Source: Euryodendron excelsum (taxonomy: Eukaryota > Streptophyta > Magnoliopsida > Ericales > Pentaphylacaceae). Taken from it: DNA of 64,000 nucleotides. A program made the position numbers and the translations under genes. The first letter of the stretch is position 1. Every line of letters begins with the position of its first letter. Location: contig CM065377.1 in assembly GCA_033060915.1 (NCBI GenBank), positions 35,031,183 through 35,095,182 on the forward strand. Reading direction: 5' to 3'. Below the pieces are notes generated by a model. That model made no database searches and was not told the origin of the DNA. It worked only from the letters and a program-made list of their open reading frames with translations. Below, piece after piece: positions 1 through 10,733 of the stretch.

Positions 1-3000
1 GTGGTTTTCGGTCTATTTGACTGTTTTGCCCCTAATAGCTCGGTCGACAACTCCAACCTTATTTTTCAAGTTTGTTACCCCTGGGATACTATTTCAAACG
101 TTTCTACCCATTTTTTGCCCTTTCGGACCATTCCAAGCCTTCTGGAACATTTTTGGATATTCCAGAGTCATTTCTAGTGGAGCTTAGCCAAAATATGCAT
201 GGTACTCACTAATACAGGCGCCTAAATCTTTTGTCTTGCGTATCAAGGCTTAAAAGATACATTCCTTGCTGACCTTAAGAGTTTCCTAAGTGGCTGGCAC
301 CATAAGCAGTGGTGCCAACCCAAAAATTGTCCTGGCGCCACTCCCAGTCGCACCAGAAGGAATTTTAGCCTGGCGCCACCACATCAAGTGCTAGGTCAAT
401 CTTTTGTCTATAAATATAGAGCCTCTCCCTGCATGGAAAGGGTCAGGAATCAAACTCTAAAAACTCTGTGTTTCGATATACAGGCCTCGAACTCTCTCCA
501 AACTCTAGCTTTCTTAGGCTCCTTCAAACCCTAACCCCTATACACTTTAACCCTAGCATACATACACTCAATACACTCATATACAAGCCTCCAACATCCA
601 TTGAAGACTGAAATGCTGCAAGTTTGAAGCTTCTAAAGTCCAAGAAAAGCAAAGCAAAACAAAGCAAAGAAGATACGAGGTTGGTTTTCTCATTACATTT
701 ATGTAATTCCCCCCTCTCTTTTCTTCCTCCTAACCCACTTGGGTTTTCTTCAATTTTAATCCCTTATCTTCTTCTCCCCTTTCTTGCATGCTTGAAATAA
801 GGGAATGCCCGATCATGTGTAGGAAGAATGGTTGAAAGTCACCGTGTCAGGGACTTCAACCTTAGTCCATGTAGATTCGGCCCCCTTAATTATGTGGTGA
901 AGCCTAAACCTTGTATATTTACCACCCTACTTGCATTGTGCATATGATATTCATATATCTCTTCAAAATCATTTTCTAAACTTGTTTTCAAAACTTGCAT
1001 CAAAATCTTCTACAAAACTTTCATTAAAAATCTTCTCTTTCAAACTTGTTTTTCAAAATCACAATCTTAAGATGATTCTAATCACTCCATGGTTAGGATT
1101 GTTTTAGGAAAGTGTTACATAAGTTTTGGGTAAAAATCCTAAATTGTTTTTGTCCAAATCACAATCTTAAGGTGATTCTAGCCATTCCATGGTTAGGGTT
1201 GTTTTAGGAAAGTGTTATAGTTAAAGTGACTAACATGTTCCATATTTCCAAACCCTTGTTATTTTCAAAATCACAATCCTACAGTGGTTCTACTCTTCTT
1301 ATGGTTAGAATCGTTTTAGGGCAGTGAGATATTTTTAGAGGTTTATAAAAGTCCACATTCAAATCCCTTTCCAAATTATTTTTCAAACTTACTTTTCAAA
1401 ATGTCTTTTTTAAATTCTCTCCAAAATCTCTTTTCAAATCCACTTTCTAAAACTCATTTTCCAATAAACTTTCTAAAAGCACTCTTCAAATCTCTTTTCT
1501 AGAAATCCTCTCTTCAAAATATCCACTTTTCAAAATCTCTTTTTTCTTGAAATCCAACTCAAACCTTACCATCCATGATTAGGAAACCCTATTTTCTCTT
1601 TTGAAGTCTTGATTTCCTATTTTGCCTCCAAACATAGATTTCCAAAACTCTATTTTCTACATCAAAATCATGGGTTTCTTAAACCTCTTTTCCATGTCAA
1701 ATCTAATCTTCCAACTTAGAAAACCAAACCCCATTTCCAATTTAGGAAACCAAATCCAATCCTCCGCTTTTGGAAACAAAATCAAATTATCAATTTTTTG
1801 AAATAAAATTCAATCCTTTATTTTAGAAAATACAAATCTAATCTTTCCTAATTCCAACATTTCCTAATTCTATTCCTTTCCTAATTCCATACCTTTTCTA
1901 AACCTCAATTTTCTAAATTCTAAATTATCAAGTCTTTCTTAAACTCAAATCTCTTTTAACTTCAAGTATTTTCAAAACTCAAACTTTTAAATTTTTCTTA
2001 ATTTCAAATCTTTCTAATTCTAAACTTTCTAAATCTAAACCTTTCTTAAATTCAAGACTTTCCAAATTCAAAGTTTTTCAATTCCAAATCTTTCCAAAAT
2101 CCTAAGACTTTCTAAATTTCAACCCTTTTCAAAATTTCTAAACTTTCTTTATTCAAGATTTTCCTGAATCAGCTCATTCTAAAAAAGAAAGCATTCTTAA
2201 TTTAAAACTTTCAAAATTCAAAACTTTCTAAACTCAAAACTTTTCTAAAGTAGAACTTTTCTAATTCGGAACTTTCCTAAATTGAAACTTCCTAAATTTA
2301 ATTCTTTCCTGAAATGGAACTTTCCTATTTCAAAACTTTTCTAACTTAAAGCTTTTCAAAGTCCAATCTTTCCTAAACCCTAACTTTCTAAATCATTCCA
2401 AGTCAAGTGTTTTCAAATCAAATCAAATCTCTTTTCAAATCTTCCTTAAATCCAATCTTCCTTAACTCCAACTTTCTTAACTCGAATCTTTCTTAATTCG
2501 AACTATTCGTAAATCCAACTTTCTAAAATCGAACTTTTCAAGTCTAAATCACATTTTTTCCAATTCAACTACATGTTCCAATCTTAGGTAACCTAAACCC
2601 TAAGAGGTCTAAATCCTAGTCCAACCTTAACCCTAAAGTTAAGAGGTTTCCAACTTTTTTCTAAACCAAGATGGTATTTGAAATCCAATTAAGGTTAAGA
2701 TGTTTTCAAAATTCTATTTTTCCAAACCAAGTCTAATTCCAATCTTCTAAGTCTAAATTCCAAAACAAATCCTTTTGAAATCTTCTATTATCAATCGGAC
2801 TTTTGTTCGAAATACGACTTACCTGATTCCCAAAAGGGATACGTAGGCAACCCTCATGGGTGCAGTCACAACCTTTTCAAGTTTCTAATTTCATAACCTT
2901 TTTCAAACTTCCAATTCCTCAAGCTATTTCAAGTTTTCAATTCCAAAATCTATTTTCAAATCTCTAATTTCAATTTCTAGAATCTTCTTTCAAAAATCAA

Positions 3001-3595
3001 ATCAAGTCTTTTCAAATCTACTTTCAAAATCAAATCAAATTCTTGTACTTGCATATCATGCACCATGTCAACTTCTTTCTAAAATTTCTTTTCAAAAGTG
3101 GATAGTTTTGGACGTTTATTAATCATAGATTCCGAATGAGTGAACCTAGGGTGAATAGACATGTAGTTACCATAAGGGGGGTAGGGTGATGGCTTAGTGC
3201 GTCTTCCCTACACGTAACCAATCTCTGAACCTAGATCACTGCTTTTAAAGACCAAATGGAGTTATTTTCAAAAAAGGGTTTAAATATTTTCAAAGGTTGC
3301 CAAACAACCTATTTTCCTAAAACCCTCTCTTGAGGAAGCTTTCAAAATCTTTTCAAAAACCCTAAATGTAATCTTCAGATTGCGCTTAGTTTTAGGTGAT
3401 CTAACTCACCATAATTAAGTTAGGTGGTGACTCCAAATCTTTTCCAAGAGCCCTTATTCAAATCAATTTTCAAATTCAAACCTAGTCGCACTCATTATTC
3501 TAGGAGGATGAGTTCTAACGAGAGAGTACTGTATTTTTCTCATTTGTGCGTATTTGCCTCGAGTGTGAACAATTGGAGCGCGACATCCATAAGCC
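1..3595 (+). mobile_element. Giant LTR copy 1 (5' part outside window), subfamily 1
   Basis: This is the 3' part of a very long LTR. A TATAAATA box lies at 409-416, about 200 bp after imperfect GGCGCCACT palindromes. The stretch 1380-2580 is T/C/A-rich with almost no G. A conserved core at 2805-2870 contains an inverted TACG...CGTA. A block near 3165-3225 matches the other copies (gtagggtgat...cacgtaacc). A TCTAGG-loop hairpin lies at 3488-3511, and the copy ends in GCGACA at 3595. By TATA position in the other copies, its start should lie roughly 0.5-1.2 kb left of the window. It contains no coding capacity. Its closest relative here is the minus-strand copy at 31998-35922. Confidence 0.8.
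409..416 (+). promoter_or_regulatory. TATA box of giant LTR copy 1
   Basis: TATAAATA sits just downstream of the palindromic block. The same box occurs at 6896-6903, 12097-12104, 28605-28612 and 53935-53942, and as TATAAATG on the minus strand at 35052-35059. This conserved position marks the probable U3/R start of the LTR transcript. Confidence 0.7.
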
Positions 3596-5368
3596 CATCC
3601 ATTCACTGAAGGAAAGGCCTCCAAAAATAAAAGCACGACAAGAGGCGGGCTCCTCATCTAAGTCAAAATCCCTAGGTGACTGGCTCAAGAGAAGAAGTTC
3701 AACTAGATGGAATTCTCACACCATGTAGGCCCTGAGAAGAGAACAGAACAGAAGAGAAACGGCACACAGCCTGGGCTATTGTCTATAGCCAATAAGAAAT
3801 AGAGAGTGGGGCAATGTCCCACCCTTGACCTCCTAATCTGTCCTAATTCAACCCTTTTCAAGCCATGAAGACTGGAGCAATGGCCCACCATCCCGATCAA
3901 ATAAAGAACCAACTAGAGATGCTCGACTTTCCAAATACTTCGAACCCATCAAAAGAAACCTCACCCCCTTCATGACTCTCAGAGAAGCAAAATCCTTCCA
4001 GAGACACATCAACAAGAATCCTACCTTGCCTGCCAAAATCAAAAATCAACAGTTAAGCCAACACAGAAGAACTACAAACACAGAACAACCTCCCATGACT
4101 CCTCAAGTTCAGCTCATTTCCAATAACCTTGCCTAGGGCATCTTTCCTAAAAAACCTCACATGGGCCCCTTCCTCGCCAGCAGCCCAAAGAATTGTAAAA
4201 ACAATACTCAAAAACTATTAGCCTCTTGAAGGCCTCTTAAAAGCTAAAAGTGAAATTCAATCAAGAAAGCAAGGAGGACAAGAAAGAATAGCTCGCTCTA
4301 TAGTTCCATCCACTCTATGCCAACTCTGCAGTTGCTCATACCCCACCTCAACAAAACATGGCTCAACAGATTCCTAGTACAATCACCTGAGTGTACCAGT
4401 CACCCCCATCAACTCGAATAATAGTAGCGCTAGTCCTATCCTTGGTCAAAAGTAGCTCTCGTCACTATCAGCTCAGCCATCACCTGCTGCATAAATCATC
4501 ATCCCCCTTGTCAGCCATCCTAAAGACAAGACAGGAAAAATAGACTCGATAAGGGTTCATCGACAGGCAGAGGTATGTATTAAAAAACAAAAAAGAGGTC
4601 CTCCAAAATCATTTTCGAAATAATTTTCTAGGTTTCTTATAACTTTTCTCAAAATTTTTAAAATTCAAAATCAAACTCCGGTTTCAAACTTTTTCCTCCA
4701 AAAGTTTTTGTTCAAAATCATTCTCCGTTTTCTAAACTTTTATCCTCAAAAAGTTTCTAGTTTCAAACTTTATCCTTTAAAAGTTTACCTCAAAATTCAA
4801 GTCAGGTTTCAAACTTTATCCTTCAAAAATTTCAAATCCTACATTAAAAAAATTCAAATCCTGGTTTCAAAACTTTATCCTTCAAAATTTATCTCAAAAA
4901 AAACAAATTCTGGTTTCAAACTTTTTCCTTCAAAAGTTTTTGTAATCAATCCTATCGATTTCTTAAAACTTTTTCCTCCAAAAGTTTTTATCTCCTGTCA
5001 AATGACGTGGTTTCCTGGACTTTCTCCCCTTGCAAAAGAAAAAAGTTCAATTCTAGGTTTTCTACACTTTTTCCTTCAAAAAGTTTGTTTTGAATCAATT
5101 TCACAGTTTTTAAAAATTTTCCCTTCAAAAAGTTTTTATCCAATTCAAATGTCCGATTTCCTAAGCTTTCCCTTTAAATGCCGCATTTCAAAACGCTTTC
5201 AAAGGTTTATTGAACTTTTTGTCCAAAAAAAAAAAAATCATCTTCAACTTCAAAAACCAATTTTCGAGTTTATCAACTCAGGTCCTTCTGATAGCCTCGC
5301 AACCTCCACTGGGTACTTACTTTATCCTTTTCTGTCTCCAGCAAGCAAAGACAAAAAAAGAGGGCAGC
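3596..5368 (+). mobile_element. Internal remnant of giant-LTR retroelement, with hairpin array and polypurine tract
   Basis: This lies between LTR copies 1 and 2. I found no gag, protease, reverse transcriptase or integrase motif, so the coding part is deleted or too decayed to see. 3596-4600 is unrecognised sequence. 4680-5230 is an array of degenerate units in which AAACTTT is followed about 8 bases later by AAAGTTT, so each unit can fold. 5345-5368 is a purine-rich tract (acaaaaaaagagggcagc) directly before TGTTAGC of the next LTR, as expected for a plus-strand primer. The open frame at 4708-5394 is a low-complexity by-product of the array, not a gene. Confidence 0.65.
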
Positions 5369-8300
5369 TGTTAGCACCCCATTTTGGCCACTAAGCAATC
5401 TCCAGTTTGACCAGCAGCACCTACAAACCAACACAAGCACACTCAGGCCCAAACTGTCTTCCTAGATCCAGTACAATCAAGCAACCGCTTCGCGGGCCCG
5501 TTGTGCCCATTAGAGACAAAATGACTGAAATTCCCCTATTACATTAGTCAGTCCAATCCATACCGGCACATCTTTTAGAAGACGATAAGTCCATTTAAAT
5601 CCAAAGTTAAATCCATTTGTCTCGTCATTCGAGAAAGTTGTTCCCTCATTGACGGTAAGACCATTCAATCCAGCACGGTACGATCACCGAGAAAGTTTAT
5701 TTCTCTGATCGGTAAAGTCCCTTTCACACTCGTCTCCAGAAAGTACCTAAGTCTCCTAGATAAAAGAGCAGTTTACTTCTGGCGCTTACTACCCTGCCAA
5801 TGCAGAATGTCTGCTAATCCGGCACATTCTTTAAGAAAGCACAAACCCCTCAAGAACGGAAGACCGTCCAAGTCCAGCACGTTCTTTGAGAAAGCATAAA
5901 CCCCTCAAGAACGGAAGACCGTCCCAACCCAGGATGACCTTCGAGAAAGTTTATCCTTCAAGGAGGTAAGACCCTTTTAAGCATGTCCTTCGAGAAAGTA
6001 CCAATTCCTCCAACAGAAGTCCAAACCAGATCCAGACCGGTCAACATCGACGCCTGCTAGCTCGTCCCAGTGAAAAATGATCATTTTGCCCCTAGCAGGC
6101 CCAACACGTTCTTTGAGAAAGTACCAAGTCCTCGAAACAGTAAGACCACCCTCTAAAGCCGTCCCTAGACGGTCTGGCATGTCCAATGCCATTCAGTCAA
6201 CCCCGGTCCTTTTCCGGAGGTTCTCCGATCAAAATGATCGTTTTGCCCCTAGGCATCCAAATGCCCTAGGAAACCACACCAGCTCTGGGTATCAAACTGG
6301 TAACACGCCAGTCAACTCTGATCAATCCCACTCAACACTGGTCAACCCCATTCAACTTGGTCAACCCTGTCAACCTTGGTCAATCTTGGTCAACCCTAGA
6401 ACTCGGGATGAGGTGACGGCAATCCGATCACTCTCTTCAACCATACTAGCTCTAGGTATCAAGCCGACAACCTTCAGGACACTGTCCAAAGTGTCCCCTT
6501 ACATTTCTGGTTGGGTCCCACCATCCAGCACTTTCCTTTTCAAACTAGAGCCTCACTGCTCTACTTCGAGTGAAGCATGACCAACTTTTGGCCTTGAGCC
6601 ACTTCTAGAGGCGCAAGCCAGCTATCAAAGGCAGTTATAAATCAACCAGCCTTCTAATCAGCCCCCATTAATGAGCCTGTGCCACTATTAGTAGCGCAAG
6701 CTTTAATTTTAGCCATGCGCCACTAATAGTGGCGCATAACCCCCCCCCCCCTCAATCAGTTACGAATCAACCAGCCCTGTATCCAACCTTTGTTCAAGCC
6801 TTCATTAATGCCCTCTGCGCCACTCGTAGTGGAGTATAGCTAATTTTTAAGTCATGCACCACTAAGAGTGGTGCACAAAGCTCCTATTTTTGCACTATAA
6901 ATACAGACCTTCCCCCTCACTATTTTTGATTGAAAAAATTATTCGGAAACTTTCCCTCTCTATTCCAGACAGCTCCTGGAGCCCTCTCTCTCTCTCTCTC
7001 TCAATGTCCCGTTGGTCGAGTCCAAGTCCGAACTCCCGAAGCCCTAGCTTCCAAGCTCCACCAAAGGTTCGCCTCGCTGCCCAGAAGCTCTCGAAGTCCT
7101 CCCAAGTCCAAGGCCCGAGCCTCCATCAAAGAAATAATAATCGAGACAAGGTAAACCCCCCGTTTACTTTCTATATTCCCCCGCTCTCTTTTGTCCCTCT
7201 AAACCCACTTGGGTCCTTCTCTTTTTTAATCCCCTACCTCTAAACCCCCCTTTCTTGCATGCTTGGAACAAGAGGACGTTAAGTCCATGTCGAGAGTGAA
7301 CAAGAGGAGATTATCGATCGGGACTTTCTTCTTGGCCCTCACTTGCTTCATGGCATGGCCTTAGGGCCTCTTGCAATGTGGTGATACGTAGCCTTGAATG
7401 TTTCATGTCATTATTTTCGTCGTCATATATTTGCATTCATGCCATTTCTCTATCCCTTAAAACTATTTTCAAAGTAGCTTTCTCAAAACCACAATTCTAG
7501 ATGGATCGTAACCCTTTTATGATTAGGGTTCTCCTAGAAAAATGTGACATGTTTAAATGGCTCCCGTTAGCCTACATTTACTTCTTTTCAAAAATGCAGT
7601 CTCAAAATGATCCTAGTCTTTTCATGATTAGGGTGGTTTTGAGAAATGTGTGACAATCAAAATGACCCGAAAAGGTGTACTTTTTTGGCCTCGTGCCTTT
7701 ATTATTTTTCAAAGCCACAAGCCTAAAGTGATTCTAACCTTTCAATGGCTAGAATGGCTTTATGTAAAGTGCGATATTCATTTAGATGTCTAAAATCTAA
7801 GTTAGAGTTTTGAGCTCTAAAACATGTTTTCAAAAGACTCGGTTTTCGAACCATTTATAAAACTCACATTTGTTAAACCCTAGAAGTCCGATCCTAGGAA
7901 AATTTTGTTTTTTCCCACTCGAAAGCTTTCCTTTTTCAAGTCAAAATTATACATTTTTCAAACCCTTAAAATCCTTAATTTCCAAATCAATCGAAATTTT
8001 CCTTTTTAGAAACAATCAAATCAAAATCTTCTATTCAAATCCCTCAAATCACTCATTTTTCAAACCTTCTAAATTTAAAACCCAAATCAACTCCTACCAT
8101 TTTGGAAAAAATCAAAACTTGCCTTTTTCAAAATCAAATCAAATCTATTCAAATCAAGTTAATATTTTCAAATGAAATCTAATCTTCCTGAAAAGAAAAC
8201 ATTTCAAAAATCAAATCAAATCTTCCTAAAAAGAAAACATTTTCAAAATCCAATCTTCCTAAAAAGGAAACATTTCAAAATCAATTCAAATCTTTCTGAA

Positions 8301-9086
8301 AATGAAACATTTTCAAATACATCCTTTTCTAAAAAGGAAACATTTTCCAATCAAACTTTCTTGAAAAATAAAACTTTTTAAAAATGAAAACTTTCTAGAA
8401 ATAGAAACTCATTTCAAAATTCCAATTCTTTCGGACTCTTGTCCGAACTACGGCTGACCTGATCCTCTTTAAGAAGGTACGTAGGCAACCCTTCATGGGG
8501 TGCGGTCACAACCCTTTTCAAATTCCAATTCCATAACCATTTTTCAAACTTAATTCCCTCTTTCAAACTCTTCTTCAAATTTTGTTTTCAAAGTTTTCTA
8601 AATGGATAGCGTTAAACATAAGTAACTGGTGAGTCATAATTAGGTGAATAGAAGCTAAATGGACATATAAGTACTGTAAGAGCAGGATAGGGTGATAGTC
8701 TTAGGACATCTTCTCTATACGTAACCAACCCTCGGACTTAAGAATTTCTGTTTCAAAGACCAAAACCGAAGTCAATTTTTAAAAGGGCTTTCTAACATTT
8801 TTAGGGTTGTCAAACAACCCTATCTTCTAAAACCCTCTCATGAGGACGTTTTTTAAAAATATTTTCCAAAACATAAGTTTAACCCTCGGGTTTTACTTGG
8901 TGTAGATTACCTAGCACATCTTTAAATATGTTAGGTGGCGACTCTAAAAACTTTTTCAAAAAGCCCTAATCAATTCCATTCAAACCCCGTCGCATTTGTC
9001 CTTCTAGGAGGACGAGTTCTAACGAAAAAATATCGTACAATCCCCCTAGGCCAAGAGAGCCTGGCATCCGAAAATGGGACACGACA
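5369..9086 (+). mobile_element. Giant LTR copy 2, complete (3.7 kb), subfamily 2
   Basis: It starts TGTTAGCACCCC right after a polypurine tract and ends CACGACA. U3 carries fold-back units such as GTTCTTTGAG (5881-5890) pairing with CTCAAGAAC (5904-5912). Two CAAAATGATC(A/G)TTTTGCCCCT motifs lie near 6073 and 6229. Several GCGCCACTA/TAGTGGCGC palindromes occur at 6590-6880. The TATA box is at 6896-6903, followed by a CT-rich leader. A conserved CTACG...CGTAG core lies at 8449-8490, and a TCTAGG hairpin at about 8999-9015. It is non-coding. It is close to the copy at 10734-14298. Confidence 0.85.
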
Positions 9087-9806
9087 CTCGAAAACTTCCC
9101 TTTTTCAAACTTTTCTTTTTTACAATCAATCAAATCGAAACCTTCCATTTCAAATCCCATAAATCACTCTTTTTTCAAACCCTCCACATTTAAAACCTAA
9201 TTAAACTCCTTCCATTTTGGAAACAATCCAAACTTGTCATTTTCAAAATCAAATCAAATCTTTTCAAATCAAGTCCATATCTTCAAATCAAATTCAATCT
9301 TCCTAAAAAGGAAACACGTCTAAAATGCTAAATCCAATCTTCTTGAAAAGGAAACATTTTCCAAATCCAATCTTTTCAAATCAAATCAAAATTTTTCAAA
9401 TCAATACCTTCAAATCAAATCCAATCTTTCTGAAAAGGAAACATTTTCAAATTCAATTTTTCCAAATCAAGAAAACATTTTTAAAATCCAATCTTCCTGA
9501 AAAGAAAATCTTTCAATGTCAAATTTTCCTAAAAAGGAAACTTTCTGAAAATGGAAACTTTCTAGAAATAGAAACTCATTTCAAAATTTCAACTCTTTCG
9601 AACTCTTGTCTAAACTACGGCTGACTTGATCCTCTTTAAGGAGGTACATAGGCAACCCTTCATAAGATGCAGTCACAACCCTTTTCAAATTTTTAATTCT
9701 ACAACCCTTTTTAAATTCCTAATTCCATAACCATTTTTCAAACTAAATTTTATCTTTCAAACTCTGTTTTCAAATGTTTTCTATGTGGAAAGCATTAAAC
9801 ATAGGT
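9087..9806 (+). mobile_element. Truncated giant LTR fragment, subfamily 2
   Basis: The sequence restarts abruptly after the end of LTR copy 2 and follows the same order as about 7920-8600 of that copy and 13190-13840 of copy 3 (ctttcaaatcaaatc-type tract, then the ctacggctgacttgatcc core at about 9616). It stops near 9806, where internal-region repeats begin. This is an LTR piece fused to an internal 3' region, most simply produced by unequal recombination or deletion. Confidence 0.65.
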
Positions 9807-10733
9807 AATCCGATTTTCTAAACTTCTATCCTCAAAAAGTTCAGGTTTTAACTTTCATCCTCAAAAAGCTCCCGATTTCAAACTTTTTCCTTCAAAAGCT
9901 TACTTCAAAATTTAAGTCTGGTTTCAAACTTTATCTTTCAAAATTTTACTTCAAAAATTTCAACTCCTACATTAAAAAAATTCAAATCCTGGTTTCAAAC
10001 ATGATCTTTCAAAAGTTTATCTCAAAAATTTTAAATCCTTGTTTCAAACTTGATCCTTCAAAAGTTTATCTTAAAAAATCAAATTCCGGTTTCAAACTTT
10101 TTCCTTCAAAAGTTTAACTCAAAAAATCAAATTCCAATTTTAAACTTTTTTCTCAAAAGTTTTATTCAAAATCAATCCTATCGGTTTCTTAAAACTATTT
10201 CCTCCAGAAGTTTTTATCTCCCGTCAAATGACAGGGTTTTTTAGACTTTCTCCCCTTGCAAAAGGAAAAGAAGTTCAAGTCTAAATTTTCTAATTTTTTC
10301 CTTCAAAAAATGTACTTGTTAAGGTTTCCCGAGCTTTCATCTTCAAAAGCCTTGTTTCAAAGGTTTTTTTAAACTTTTGCACAAAGTTCAAGTTTCTAAA
10401 CCTCGGTTTCCCGAGCTTCCTCCTTCAAAAGCTCCATTTTGAATCAATTTCTCAATTTTTAAAGCTTTTCCCTTCAAAAGGTTTCTATCCAATTCAAATG
10501 TCTAGTTTCTCAGGCTTTTCCTTTAAAAGCCCTATTTCAAAACGCTTTCAAAAGTTTTCTAAACTTTTTGTCCCACCAAAAAAAAAAAGTCATTTCAAAA
10601 ATCATCTTCAACTTCAAAAATCGGTTTCCAAATTCATCAACTTTAGTCCCTCTGATCGCCTTGCAACCCAAATAGGGCTCTTACTTTATCATTTTCTGTC
10701 TCTAGCAAGCAAAGATAGAAAAAGAGGGACAGT
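9807..10733 (+). mobile_element. Second internal 3' remnant with hairpin array and polypurine tract
   Basis: This is homologous to 4690-5368. Repeated units of AAACTTT, a short spacer and AAAGTTT fill 9820-10570. The purine-rich stretch agatagaaaaagagggacag lies immediately before TGTTAGC at 10734. No protein domain is visible. The open frames here come from the low-complexity array. Confidence 0.65.

Noticed and set aside
4708..5394. 228-residue open frame, the longest in the left half
   Set aside because: It is a by-product of T/C/A-rich tandem units. It has no domain and low-complexity composition, and runs across an LTR boundary.
6077..6580. 167-residue frame in LTR copy 2
   Set aside because: It covers the U3 hairpins and repeats (gtcaaccc...ggtcaacc), has no protein features, and is not preserved in LTR copy 3.
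7870..8381. Overlapping open frames rich in Lys, Phe, Ser and Asn
   Set aside because: These come from the G-depleted LTR tract, where stops are rare in some frames. Homologous parts of other copies are not open.
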